Assembly: GCA_029572815.1 (NCBI GenBank)
Contig: JAKPUQ010000074.1
Location: 32,662-96,661 of the forward strand
From: Bacillota bacterium
Lineage (GTDB): Bacteria > Bacillota > Clostridia > Oscillospirales > Ruminococcaceae
Length of the DNA: 64,000 bases
Reading direction: 5' to 3'
Below the pieces are notes generated by a model. It made no database searches. It was not told the origin of the DNA and saw only the letters and a list, made by a program, of their open reading frames with translations. The position numbers were made by a program, and so were the translations under genes. Shown here in pieces: positions 1 through 8,550 of the stretch (positions are counted from its first letter, which is position 1; each line of letters opens with the position of its first letter).

Positions 1-490
1 TGTGGAGCTTTGCATATTCTGCCATAAAGGGCAGCACCATGTAAGCGCCGTCCAGCCAGATCTGGTCCTGATAGATAGCCTTGTGCCAGAAGCTTCCGCA
101 TGAAAGTCGTGGGTGGCGGACTATCTGTTCATACCAGAGCTTCTCAAAGCCCTGACGATAGCGTTCTTCACCGGTGAGCTTCCACAGGCGGAAAAGGTTT
201 TTGCCGCCGTTGATGTTGTCCAGATTGTAGTCGGCGAAGTTCATGGTTGGAATAGTTCCGTCCTCAGTGACATAGGCGTTCATGAACTTTACTGAGTAGT
301 CAAGGAGTCGTTTGTCGCCGTTTATATCATAGAGCATCAGCAGTGCAGTTATCATGCAGTTGTCGATATAGTTCCATCTGGGCGGCTTTTTATAAAGAAT
401 GCTCTCCTTATTCCACAGCGGACTGAGCGGCGGTGAGGGCAGTATAAAAGAGTCGATATATTTTGAGATGATGTTGTCTGCTTTTGTCAT
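1..490 (-). CDS. GH105-type unsaturated glucuronyl/rhamnogalacturonyl hydrolase, N-terminal part
   Basis: Reading leftward from ATG at 488-490, 163 codons stay open to the window edge, so the C-terminal part is missing. The translation has the alpha/alpha-barrel style of YteR/YesR proteins: an N-terminal helix, PRWNYIDNCM, a MNFADYNLDN segment and WLDGAYMVLPFMAEYA, where the Asp of WLDG matches the usual catalytic region. The family removes the unsaturated uronic acid left on pectin or rhamnogalacturonan oligosaccharides by lyases, in the cytoplasm. The start overlaps the stop of the upstream permease by 4 bases (ATGA), so it is the last known gene of the ABC operon and would act on the imported sugar. 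No signal peptide is seen. The exact substrate is inferred. Confidence 0.8.
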   Translation of the reverse strand, partial: MTKADNIISKYIDSFILPSPPLSPLWNKESILYKKPPRWNYIDNCMITALLMLYDINGDKRLLDYSVKFMNAYVTEDGTIPTMNFADYNLDNINGGKNLFRLWKLTGEERYRQGFEKLWYEQIVRHPRLSCGSFWHKAIYQDQIWLDGAYMVLPFMAEYAKLH

Positions 491-1314
491 CCTGTCAGTC
501 CTCCTGCGGTTATACCGCTGACAAATTTTTTCTGTGCGATTGCGAATACAGCTACAGAGGGGATAAGCCCTATGACCGACATGGCAATGACGCTGCGCTG
601 TTCATAGCCCTGTCCGGTGCTGTCCACCGAGAGCCTCAGTGCCAGTGACAGAGGGTACTTTTCCACTGACTGTATCATTATTAGCGGACCGAGAAAATCG
701 TTCATGGTCCAGAGGAAGGTGAATACCGCTATGGAGATGACAGCAGGCTTTATGCAGGGCACAAGCACGAAAAACAGCGTTTTCAGCGTGCCGCAGCCGT
801 CTATTCTTGCAGCCTCGTCGAATTCCTTTGGTATTCCCTTGAAAAACTGTATGAGTATGAATACGAACATACCCTCTCCTGCGAAAAGAGCAGGCAGGGT
901 AAGGGGGATATAGGTGTCAAGAAGTCCAAGCTTGCTCCACAGGGAGTACATAGGCATGATGGTAACTATGGCAGGCATGAACATACCGCATATAAGCAGT
1001 CCGTAGAAGAGCTTTTTAAGCGGAAAGTCGAATCTTGCAAAGCCGTATGCCACCAGCACAGATGAGAGCACAGTAAAGGCTGTCTTGGGCACTATTATCA
1101 TGAAGGTGTTCAGGAAGTAGTGCCCCATGGTGTAGGGGGTAACGGTCTTCCACGCCTTGCCGTAAACCGAGAGATCAAGTCTTTCCGGCATGAACCAGGC
1201 TGAGGTGAATATCTCCTCGTTGGTCTTGAATGAAGCTCCCAGCAGCCAGAGCAGGGGATAGAGCATGACTACAGCGGCTGCTGTGAGGAGCAGGTAAAGA
1301 AGGAGCTTTTTCAT
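487..1314 (-). CDS. carbohydrate ABC transporter permease (MalG/LplC type)
   Basis: A 275-residue inner-membrane permease of the binding-protein-dependent transport family. An N-terminal membrane helix begins within the first 10 residues, several more follow, and the EAA cytoplasmic loop that docks the ATPase is visible as DEAARIDGCGTLKTLF near residue 167. The ending VSGITAGGLTG is typical of MalG-like subunits. It pairs with the permease ending at 1311 (4-base overlap) and the binding protein upstream. No ATPase gene is in the operon, so a shared MsmK-type ATPase elsewhere probably drives it. Confidence 0.93.
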   Translation of the reverse strand: MKKLLLYLLLTAAAVVMLYPLLWLLGASFKTNEEIFTSAWFMPERLDLSVYGKAWKTVTPYTMGHYFLNTFMIIVPKTAFTVLSSVLVAYGFARFDFPLKKLFYGLLICGMFMPAIVTIMPMYSLWSKLGLLDTYIPLTLPALFAGEGMFVFILIQFFKGIPKEFDEAARIDGCGTLKTLFFVLVPCIKPAVISIAVFTFLWTMNDFLGPLIMIQSVEKYPLSLALRLSVDSTGQGYEQRSVIAMSVIGLIPSVAVFAIAQKKFVSGITAGGLTG

Positions 1315-2189
1315 CTGTCCTCCCTCCTCAGTCTGCCCGTTGTTCTGTACATGATAAGTACGATAAGGGCGATAACCATGAACAGCAGCCAGGACAGAGC
1401 ATTAGCGGTGCCCTCGTCGCCGTAGGTGAACATCTCCTCGTATATGTACATTCCGATAGTGCGGGTGCTGCCCAGTGGACCGCCGCCCGTTATCATGTAG
1501 GGAGCATTGAATTCCTGCATGGCAGCAATGGTCTGGAGCACCAGATTTATGAATATGACATTCCGTATCTGGGGCAGGGTAATGGAGAAAAATGCTCTTG
1601 TACGTCCGCAGCCGTCCACTCTTGCAGCCTCATATAACTCACGGGGGATATCCCTGAGCGCCGCGAGAAATATTATCATAGTTGAGCCGAATTCCCACAG
1701 CCTCAGCAGCACTATTATAAAAAGAGCAGCATCAGTATCACCGTACCAGCTCACGGGAGAAAGTCCCACAGCCTCAAGGAGCTGATTAACCAGTCCTTCT
1801 GAGGTGAAAAGGTACTGCCACATGATGATGACAGCCAGATTTGCTCCCAGTATGGATGGTATGTAGAATACGGTGCAGAATATGCCGATGCCCTTCAGCT
1901 CCATATTGAGGAGAAGAGCCACAGCCAGCGAGACTATAAGTTTCAGAGGCACAAGTATGGCTGCATATTTCAGTGTCACAGCGGCGGAGCTCCTTATGTT
2001 TTCGTCTGACAGGATATGCCTGTAGTTTTCAAAGCCCACGAAGCTGCTGCCGTCCGTAAGACCTGTAATGAACGAGGATACGAAAGGGTAGATTATCAGC
2101 AGCAGCGCTCCTATGATGAAGGGCGAGATAAGGAGCAGTCCCGTGTATCTGCTTACGCCCACGGGATTACGGTAGGTTCGGGTCTTCAT
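1311..2189 (-). CDS. carbohydrate ABC transporter permease (MalF/LplB type)
   Basis: A 292-residue membrane permease, partner of the subunit that follows it. It has about six hydrophobic segments starting with a long helix near residues 17-38 (GLLLISPFIIGALLLIIYPF). The EAA loop reads YEAARVDGCGRTRAFFSITL near residue 186, and GGGPLGSTRTIGMYIYEEMF is characteristic of sugar permeases of this class. Its start lies 23 bases inside the end of the binding-protein gene, so translation is probably coupled. With the GH105 enzyme downstream, an unsaturated pectin-derived oligosaccharide is the likely cargo; that is inference. Confidence 0.93.
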   Translation of the reverse strand: MKTRTYRNPVGVSRYTGLLLISPFIIGALLLIIYPFVSSFITGLTDGSSFVGFENYRHILSDENIRSSAAVTLKYAAILVPLKLIVSLAVALLLNMELKGIGIFCTVFYIPSILGANLAVIIMWQYLFTSEGLVNQLLEAVGLSPVSWYGDTDAALFIIVLLRLWEFGSTMIIFLAALRDIPRELYEAARVDGCGRTRAFFSITLPQIRNVIFINLVLQTIAAMQEFNAPYMITGGGPLGSTRTIGMYIYEEMFTYGDEGTANALSWLLFMVIALIVLIMYRTTGRLRREDR

Positions 2190-3495
2190 TTTTTATCTTC
2201 TCCAGATATTCGGTAACAGAGCGGTACATCTGCTCTGCGGCGGCCTCCGTGTCGGCGGTGCCGTATGAGACCGATTCTATGGCGGTATTGTAGAAGGACT
2301 TCATGCGTGACAGCTCCATATAGGGGCTGATGGTTATGGTGTCTGTCTCATTGAGAATATCTTGGCTCTCCTTGGAAAGCCCCGTAAGAGCGCCGCTTTT
2401 CTCAAGAGCAGATGATGCCTTCCGTGAAGCGGGTATGCCGCGGGTAGTTCCCAGTATCTTCGCACATTCCTCGTCATTGAGGAGCAAGTCCATAAAGGCG
2501 GCAGCCTCATCGGGATACTTTGTGTGTCCTGAAACTGCATAGAGCAGCGACGGCTTTATCATCCAGCCGCTGTTGTTCCCGTTTTCGCCGGCGAGGAGAG
2601 GGCCTGCCTCAAGAACACCCTTTGGAAGAACCGCTTCATACTTGCCCACGGCGCTGCCCCATTCCAGAACACCTGCCACCTTTTCGCCGATGAACTCGGA
2701 GGACTGATACAGTGCAGCATTTCCGTCCTCGTCTGTGCGTGTCTTTACTGTCCTGATGACATGGTTATCCTCAAGGAGCTTATAGAAGTCAAGGGCATCG
2801 CGGATGTCCTCCTGTGTAAAGCCCAGCTCACCGTCAAGGGTGATGAACTGTCTGCCTGTTTTCTGCTGTATGTACACGACTGCAAGATACCATGCCGTGC
2901 CGCCTGACTGTATATCCAGATCCAGAGGATAGGCGTCATGGCTGCCGAAGCTTTCTCCCAGAGCAATGAGATCCGACCATGTCCGTGGATAATCTGCACC
3001 GATGGCGCTGTAAGCCTCTGAATTGTAGAACAGTCCCCGTCCGCTGAGGGATACCGTAACGGCGTTGAGCTTTCCGTCTGCCCGTCCGAAGGACAGAGTG
3101 TCCTCATCAAATCCCGAAAGATCGAGAGTACCGCTAAGCGAGTCAAGATCATAGAATCCTTTTCCGTCAGGGGACATAGTTATGAGCCAGTCATAGTTTA
3201 TCTGCATGATATCGGGCTCTGTACCGCCTTTCATCTGTGCCGTTACCTTTTCGGTCCAGCCGTCCCAGCCTCCGTACTCGGGGGTAATGGTGATGTCTGG
3301 GTGTTTTTTGCTCCACAGATCAATGGTTTTCAGAGTCGCTTCGTGTCTGTCGTCGCCGCCCCACCAAGAAAAGCGCAGCTCGCACTTATCAAGGCTCCCA
3401 TCGGGGGGCGTTACAGAGACAGCTTTTTTGCTTGTGCAGGCAGAGAGTGAAAGCGCGCAGCAGAGTGCTGCGGCTTTAAAAATAAACTTTTTCAT
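2167..3495 (-). CDS. extracellular sugar-binding lipoprotein of ABC transporter
   Basis: A 442-residue family 1 solute-binding protein. The signal peptide is a type II lipoprotein signal with lipobox LSAC and the acceptor Cys at residue 20, so it is anchored outside the membrane. The mature part begins with ELRFSWWGGDDRHEATL, the usual first beta strand of carbohydrate binders, and ends with an EKIKNEDPNLP tail. The open frame extends to 3603, but that stretch contains the promoter at 3529-3557, so ATG at 3495 is chosen. First gene of the four-gene operon. Its ligand is inferred from the GH105 neighbour. Confidence 0.92.
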   Translation of the reverse strand: MKKFIFKAAALCCALSLSACTSKKAVSVTPPDGSLDKCELRFSWWGGDDRHEATLKTIDLWSKKHPDITITPEYGGWDGWTEKVTAQMKGGTEPDIMQINYDWLITMSPDGKGFYDLDSLSGTLDLSGFDEDTLSFGRADGKLNAVTVSLSGRGLFYNSEAYSAIGADYPRTWSDLIALGESFGSHDAYPLDLDIQSGGTAWYLAVVYIQQKTGRQFITLDGELGFTQEDIRDALDFYKLLEDNHVIRTVKTRTDEDGNAALYQSSEFIGEKVAGVLEWGSAVGKYEAVLPKGVLEAGPLLAGENGNNSGWMIKPSLLYAVSGHTKYPDEAAAFMDLLLNDEECAKILGTTRGIPASRKASSALEKSGALTGLSKESQDILNETDTITISPYMELSRMKSFYNTAIESVSYGTADTEAAAEQMYRSVTEYLEKIKNEDPNLP

Positions 3496-3528
3496 ACTCT
3501 CAGATCCCTGATATAATGATATAATGTA

Positions 3529-3557
3529 ATTATACACCATTAAAGAAGTAAAATCAA
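3529..3557 (-). promoter_or_regulatory. sigma-A-type promoter of the GH105/ABC operon
   Basis: On the minus strand TTGATT (3552-3557) is separated by 17 bases from a perfect TATAAT (3529-3534). Transcription would start near 3522, giving a leader of about 27 bases before the binding-protein ATG. Confidence 0.7.
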
Positions 3558-3606
3558 TACAAAAATAGCAAAATCTCACAAAAATGACCTCAGAGGAGAC
3601 CATAAT

Positions 3607-4380
3607 TCATATGCTGTTTTTTATGCGGTCTATAGCGCTTTTTTCAAGTCTGGAGACCTGTGCCTGGGATATGCCTATCTCTCCGGCGACTTCCATCTGT
3701 GTCTTGCCGCGGAAGAACCGCAGGTAGAGGATATTCTGCTCACGCGGTCCCAGTCCGCGTATGGCATCGCGGATAGACAGCTCGTCCATACGGCTCTCAA
3801 CGTCGTTCATGTCACTTATCTGGTCCATGATGTAGAGGTTGTCCTCTGAGTCGGAATACACAGGCTCATAGAGTGAAACAGGATCGCTGATGCTCTCAAG
3901 GGCGATGACCACATCTGCCCGTTTTTCGCCTATATCTGCGGCTATCTCGTCCATATTGGGCTCGCGCTGAAGACTTGCGGTGAGGCGCTCTTTTGACTGG
4001 AGAGCCTTGTAGGCAAGGTCGCGGAGAGAGCGGCTCACCTTAACATGGCTGCTGTCCCGCAGATACCTTCTCAGCTCCCCGTTTATCATGGGAACGCAGT
4101 ATGTGGAGAAGCGGACCTCCTTCGTAAGGTCGAAGTTGTCGATAGCCTTCATAAGACCTATCACCCCTATCTGGAACAGGTCGTCAATGTCCTCGCCCCT
4201 TCCTGTGAATCGCTGTATCACGCTGAGCACAAGGCGGAGATTGCCCTTGATGAGCCTGTCTCTTGCGGACCTGCTGCCCGTTGCCCGTATTTCTCTGAGG
4301 AGAGTCATTTTCTCCTCCTCCCTGAGAACGGTCAGCTCGGAAGTGTTTATCCCTGCGATGACTACTTTGTTATATGACAT
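3607..4380 (-). CDS. sigG: RNA polymerase sporulation sigma factor SigG
   Basis: A 257-residue sigma-70 family factor. The N-terminus MSYNKVVIAGINTSELTVL is the anti-sigma contact segment found in SigG rather than SigF. Region 2 includes DLFQIGVIGLMKAIDNFD and RFSTYCVPMINGELRRYLRD, and region 4 ends with the helix-turn-helix GISQAQVSRLEKSAI. SigG directs late gene expression in the forespore. The start is set by GGAGGG six bases upstream of ATG 4380; the open frame to 4440 has no such site. In many Clostridia sigG follows sigE and spoIIGA, which are not next to it here. The presence of sigG contrasts with the broken spoIIIAA/AB genes at 30.7-32.1 kb. Confidence 0.93.
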   Translation of the reverse strand: MSYNKVVIAGINTSELTVLREEEKMTLLREIRATGSRSARDRLIKGNLRLVLSVIQRFTGRGEDIDDLFQIGVIGLMKAIDNFDLTKEVRFSTYCVPMINGELRRYLRDSSHVKVSRSLRDLAYKALQSKERLTASLQREPNMDEIAADIGEKRADVVIALESISDPVSLYEPVYSDSEDNLYIMDQISDMNDVESRMDELSIRDAIRGLGPREQNILYLRFFRGKTQMEVAGEIGISQAQVSRLEKSAIDRIKNSI

Positions 4381-4460
4381 TACTATCCCTCCGTAAGGTA
4401 TTACGAGGATATTATTGCCCGTGTCAGCTCGGGTAATCACAGGAAAAACATGGTATAAAA

Positions 4461-4484
4461 AAGGAGCAGTCCGAACTGCTCCTT
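4461..4484 (-). terminator. rho-independent terminator of the pyridoxamine kinase operon
   Basis: A perfect 10-bp stem (AAGGAGCAGT with ACTGCTCCTT) with a 4-base loop, followed on the minus strand by TTTTTATACC. The stem touches the stop codon of the 131-residue protein. Confidence 0.85.
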
Positions 4485-4878
4485 AAACTATCTCAGGTAA
4501 CCGAGGGATATGCTTCTTATTGAATTTGCGGATATAGGTCTTATTGAAAGCTGAAACAGCTTTTTTGTCGCTGAGATACATATTTTCTGGCAAAGCCTGT
4601 AGTATATCGGCAATATTCCAGGCAAGCTCTGCGTTCCCGCTGTCGAAGGCGCTTCTGATCTCTCTTGCAGAGAAAACAACGAAAGCAGTCGCTTCGTTGG
4701 GAACTGTGCTCTTTATCTGAAGCTCACAGCCAAGACATTCTGAGAGAGCAGCAAGCCCTTCCTCTGCCGTGATATTTCCGTCTATCATATCAGCAAGAGC
4801 GGCGGCAGCTCTCTGTCCCTGAGCTGACTCCGCATTAGCTCTTATAAAGACTGCTGCCTTTCTGATAATATCTGTCAT
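4483..4878 (-). CDS. uncharacterised 131-residue protein
   Basis: Not recognised. The protein is mostly helical in appearance, soluble, with an N-terminal amphipathic stretch and a basic C-terminal segment (KTYIRKFNKKHIPRLPE). No signal peptide or membrane segment is seen. Its ATG overlaps the stop of the pyridoxamine kinase by 4 bases and it ends at a terminator, so the two genes form one transcript. The codon pattern matches the neighbours, which supports a real gene. A role linked to the kinase is possible but rests only on the operon. Confidence 0.8.
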   Translation of the reverse strand: MTDIIRKAAVFIRANAESAQGQRAAAALADMIDGNITAEEGLAALSECLGCELQIKSTVPNEATAFVVFSAREIRSAFDSGNAELAWNIADILQALPENMYLSDKKAVSAFNKTYIRKFNKKHIPRLPEIV

Positions 4879-5726
4879 TTTTGCTCCTTTACATAGCCGA
4901 TTAGCTTGCCCAGGCAGAGTTCAAAGCAGCTTCCGTACCATGTTTCTTCCATATGTAGGATAGTGGCTTCGATACAGTCAAGAGTGAACTTAACAGATAT
5001 ATCAAGGCATTGCTGTATGTCCATCCCCAGCGCGCAGGCGCCTGAGAAAACACTGGAGAAAATATCTCCCGTGCCGTGAAAGCGTGAATTCACGTTTTTC
5101 CCGAAGGAGAAATAGAACCTGTCGCTCTCGCTGTCATAGGCAGCCGCACCCTGGAGCTTGTCATCGTAGTGGACACCCGTTATCACAGGAGTCTTGCAGC
5201 CCAGTCCGGCGAGTCTTCGGAGAGCCTCCCTGACATAGTTCTCATCGTAGTCCTCGGTGTATGGGATACCCAGGAGGAAGGCGGTCTCGGTCATGTTGGG
5301 GATAATGAAGTCAGCCCTTGCACAGAGCTTCTTCATCTTTTCCACGAACTTGTCAGTGAATCCCGCATAGAGCTTTCCTGCGTCGCCGAGAACAGGGTCT
5401 ACTATTATATAATTGTCATCATTTCCGAAATCATCAAAAAAGTCGGAGACTATGTCCACCTGTTCCATAGAGCCCAGGTAGCCTGTATACAGCGCATCAA
5501 AGCGCAGGTCCATAGTCTTCCAGTGTGAGGCGATGGCGGGAATGTCGCTGGTAAGGTCGCGGAAGGTGTAGCCGCTGAAGCCTTCGCCCGTATGTGTGGA
5601 AAGTACAGCCGTGGGAATGACTGCGGTCTCTATGCCCATAGCCGAAATGATCGGCAGGGCAACGGTCAGTGAGCACTTTCCGAAGCATGAGATGTCCTGT
5701 ATGGATACTATCTTCTTCATTATCAT
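4875..5726 (-). CDS. pyridoxamine/pyridoxal kinase
   Basis: A 283-residue member of the PfkB/ribokinase superfamily, PdxY/PdxK branch. It phosphorylates pyridoxamine or pyridoxal with ATP in the B6 salvage route. Visible features: VSIQDISCFGKCSLTVALP at the N-terminus, the ALYTGYLGS substrate strand, PVLGDAGKLY, IPNMTETAFLLG, and the catalytic anion-hole motif FHGTGDIFSSVFSGA near residues 216-230 with Asp as base. Start is MIM; the second Met at 5720 is an alternative, and neither has a strong ribosome site. It leads a two-gene operon with an unknown protein. Confidence 0.88.
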   Translation of the reverse strand: MIMKKIVSIQDISCFGKCSLTVALPIISAMGIETAVIPTAVLSTHTGEGFSGYTFRDLTSDIPAIASHWKTMDLRFDALYTGYLGSMEQVDIVSDFFDDFGNDDNYIIVDPVLGDAGKLYAGFTDKFVEKMKKLCARADFIIPNMTETAFLLGIPYTEDYDENYVREALRRLAGLGCKTPVITGVHYDDKLQGAAAYDSESDRFYFSFGKNVNSRFHGTGDIFSSVFSGACALGMDIQQCLDISVKFTLDCIEATILHMEETWYGSCFELCLGKLIGYVKEQK

Positions 5727-5898
5727 CTTTCTTTCAAAATAACGTTATCAATTTATGATTATACAACAAAGCTGTTCCTTTGTCAATATGCCGCGGGATA
5801 CTGATAATATCATGCTGTATATACTGTATCAAAGAACCATTCTGCGAAGAAATATGTCATAATATTGTTCTAAATGACATGATAGTACCATTGCGGGT

Positions 5899-5928
5899 TT
5901 GACACTGTTTCCCCTCGTATGTTAGAAT
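5899..5928 (+). promoter_or_regulatory. promoter of the broken araC-type gene
   Basis: TTGACA at 5899-5904, an 18-base spacer and TAGAAT at 5923-5928. Downstream lies an exact 8-bp inverted repeat (AACTGTTT 5942-5949 with AAACAGTT 5962-5969), between the likely start of transcription and the ATG, which may be an operator or a leader hairpin. Confidence 0.55.
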
Positions 5929-5986
5929 TTATTTGGCGGTAAACTGTTTATCGCCAAGCCAAAACAGTTAAAAAGGGGAATGGTTT

Positions 5987-6790
5987 ATGAGGATAGAAAG
6001 CATAACCCTCGATCATGAAAGAGCCAGAAATTTTGTGGTGGAGCGTCCTATGGGCGCAGGAGTATGGGTGTTCCTTGCACTGAAGGCAAGGGCAGTTTTC
6101 ACTATCGGCGGCAGGGAGATACCATCGCCCGATAACTCCTTTATCCTGCTGACTCCCGAACAGCCCTTCAGCTATCGCTGCGATGCGGACGATTTCAGCG
6201 AGGACAGCGTTTTTTTTACTCCCGATGATGAGGATATAAAGCGTATCACCGACATGAAAATACCGCTCAACAAGGTTATTCCCGCAGCCGAGCTCACAGG
6301 CATAACATCGCTTCTTCGCAGTATGTGTCTGGAGTACTACTCCGCAAACAAGAACAGGCTTGAGTCTGTGGATCTGTATTTCCGCCTGCTTCTCAGCAAG
6401 GTCAACGAGAGCGTTCTCAGCATGAAAAAGATAAGCGCGGTACATGAGGGACTTTACATAGAGAAGCTCATGTGGCTCCGCGAGAGCATTTAGCGCTGGC
6501 CGTCAAAGACCTGGACTGTAGACGAAATGGCGGCGGACGTATCGCTCAGCCGTTCAAGGCTCCAGCATCTCTACACCGAGACCTTCGGAATAAGCATATC
6601 AAAGGATATAATCACCAGCCGTCTGGACAAGGCGACTGAGCTCCTGAAAAAGTCGGAATACTCCATCAACAAGGTAGCGGAGCTGGTTGGCTATCCCAAT
6701 GCCTCCTACTTCAACAGGCAGTTCAAGAACGGCCTGGGCATGACTCCCACCGAATTCCGCAGGGAATATCAGGAACAGGAAGCAATATAA
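5987..6790 (+). pseudogene. AraC-family transcription regulator, interrupted by an in-frame TAG
   Basis: One frame runs through 5987-6790 with a TAG at 6491-6493 (codon 169 of 268). The first part (168 residues) resembles the sugar- or effector-sensing domain of AraC regulators. The part after the stop continues in frame with RWPSKTWTVDEMAADVSL and then two helix-turn-helix motifs ending YFNRQFKNGLGMTPTEFRR, the classic AraC DNA-binding domain. Related proteins often read IYxxP at the interrupted place, so the TAG probably replaced a Tyr codon (TAT/TAC) or similar. Either a recent nonsense mutation or a base-call error. The second half has an ATG at 6527 but no good ribosome site. Target genes are not known. 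Confidence 0.85.
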
Positions 6791-6842
6791 GCAAAAGCTC
6801 CGATAAATTCCAATTTATCTTAGCAGCCGTATAAAATTCAAT

Positions 6843-6872
6843 GCCCCTAAGCGCTTTGAAACGCTTAGGGGC
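6843..6872. terminator. hairpin between convergent genes, possible bidirectional terminator
   Basis: A perfect 11-bp stem (GCCCCTAAGCG with CGCTTAGGGGC) and 8-base loop lies between the araC-type gene and the convergent anti-sigma-like gene. The flanks are A/T-rich but lack a clean T run. The sequence is nearly the same as hairpins at 10164-10192 and 48613-48643. Confidence 0.65.
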
Positions 6873-6912
6873 AAAACTTATATATGGGTATTTGTCTTCG
6901 CGGAGTTTCTTA

Positions 6913-8538
6913 TTATTCACAGAACCATGGCTTTTTTGAGTTAAGTTCCATTTCAAGGTCGAACTGCGTAGCAGTTCCGTCGCCGCTGTAAGGCAGGGGA
7001 TTGACCATATCGGTGCACTTTGAGAGATCGGCATTATGGAGAGTAGCCGATATCAGTGGTCTGCCGTAGCCAAGCCGCAGCGTAAGATATACTTCTTCGT
7101 TTTTCGGAAGCTTCCAGTTTTCGCCGTCTGTTACCCTGAACTTTATGATAAGGTCGCCGTTAAAAGAGTAATCTTCATAGGTATAAGGAGCAAAGTCTTC
7201 GGAAATCAGCTGCTTGCCTTTTTCGTTGTGAAGACGTATCACATCGTCCATAGTCAGCGAGCCTGCAACGGGAGCGCTGAGGATAGCCTCTTTGAAAGTC
7301 CATTCGTTTACAGCTTCGAGAACATCTTCATAGGAATTCCTTGTCATATCTATGCTGTGTCCGCCTGTTTGGTCTGACAGTGTGCAGACGGCAAGTGCAT
7401 CGGAGCTTGCGGACTTCTTTACAGTCAGATACCAGTTGCTTCTGTCGATGACGATAAACTTCATGTTCAGTGTGGGATCGAAATAATTGTAGTAGTTGCT
7501 GTATTCGCGGAAATCGCCTATTCTCAGAGCCGAGCCCTTTTTAGCAAGCTTCAGGACGTCTTCAAGGTAAATGATACCCTCGTATTCTCTCTCGGGCTGA
7601 GTCTCATTTATAAAGCTCTGAACATCGTCATATCTTATATCTATGCCGTTCTTGGTATCTATGCCTTCCGTGGCAGGATACTCCTTTTTATTGATACCGA
7701 GGAAAAGCTTGATATATATCGGCTTCTCAGGCGGCACTCCGCCAACCCAGAGGGTATATCCGCTGCCCTCATTGATCCTGAACTCCCAGATATAAAGACC
7801 TGAGCCTATATCCTGATAGATATATCCGGTAAAATCAGACCATGTGAGAGCATCTTTTTTCTTTGAAAGCTCAATAACGTCCTTCAGTGTGAGATTTTTT
7901 GACATAGGCTTTACCTGAGTTGTGGTCGCAGCCGCCGTAGTCGTAGTTTTTGTGCCTGTTTTGTCAGTCGTTTTCGCTGCGGTCTTGGCAGTAGTTTTTG
8001 CAGCTGCTCTGTCGGTGGTCCTTCGTGCTGTTGTACCTGCCGCAGGTCGGGTAGTCTCATGGACATCATTTTCGCTATTGTCCGTGCTCACAGCGGTTTT
8101 ACCGCTTGTAACAGGCTGGTGAGCTGGATTATCGGTAGTTTCGACGGCAGCTTCATCAGTTACCACAGCGACGGTATGTGTAGTATCGGCGGTGCTGTCT
8201 TCGATGTTGTCAGAGACCACTGTTGTGGCTGTTGCCATGATAACGGGAGTATCATCAACAGGCTTGCGGTCGGGAGCCTTCATCTTCATAATGCCCAATA
8301 CTGCGCCGCATATCACCATAATGCAGGCTGCCGCAAGAAATACCCTGTGAAGGGCAGGGGAGCGGTGCACCACGTCGGTGCCCCTTACCTCCTCATCATC
8401 AGCCATATCCATACGGCTCAGCGCCTTGCGGTAGATACGCTGGGAGGTCTTTTTGTCTGCGGCAGTATAGCTGTCTGCAATGCGGCGGACGGTCTTATCG
8501 TCTGCATTGTGCAGTATATCGCTTATATTCCTTTTCAT
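6913..8538 (-). CDS. membrane-anchored probable anti-sigma/sensor protein with three outside repeats
   Basis: A 541-residue single-pass membrane protein. Residues 1-60 are cytoplasmic, polar and helical; one membrane segment lies at about 66-84; residues 95-212 form a Thr/Ala-rich linker; then three related blocks of about 95 residues follow (about 215-313, 323-412, 427-520). Each block opens with a DVIxL-like helix, an acidic DFxxY stretch and a beta segment with FRxxxGxxW-like residues. It lies 12 bases after an ECF sigma gene with GGAGGG before its ATG, the usual arrangement of sigma and anti-sigma. No zinc-binding HxxxCxxC motif is seen in the N-terminus. The anti-sigma role is inferred from position and topology. 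Confidence 0.78.
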   Translation of the reverse strand: MKRNISDILHNADDKTVRRIADSYTAADKKTSQRIYRKALSRMDMADDEEVRGTDVVHRSPALHRVFLAAACIMVICGAVLGIMKMKAPDRKPVDDTPVIMATATTVVSDNIEDSTADTTHTVAVVTDEAAVETTDNPAHQPVTSGKTAVSTDNSENDVHETTRPAAGTTARRTTDRAAAKTTAKTAAKTTDKTGTKTTTTAAATTTQVKPMSKNLTLKDVIELSKKKDALTWSDFTGYIYQDIGSGLYIWEFRINEGSGYTLWVGGVPPEKPIYIKLFLGINKKEYPATEGIDTKNGIDIRYDDVQSFINETQPEREYEGIIYLEDVLKLAKKGSALRIGDFREYSNYYNYFDPTLNMKFIVIDRSNWYLTVKKSASSDALAVCTLSDQTGGHSIDMTRNSYEDVLEAVNEWTFKEAILSAPVAGSLTMDDVIRLHNEKGKQLISEDFAPYTYEDYSFNGDLIIKFRVTDGENWKLPKNEEVYLTLRLGYGRPLISATLHNADLSKCTDMVNPLPYSGDGTATQFDLEMELNSKKPWFCE

Positions 8539-8550
8539 AGTATCCCTCCT

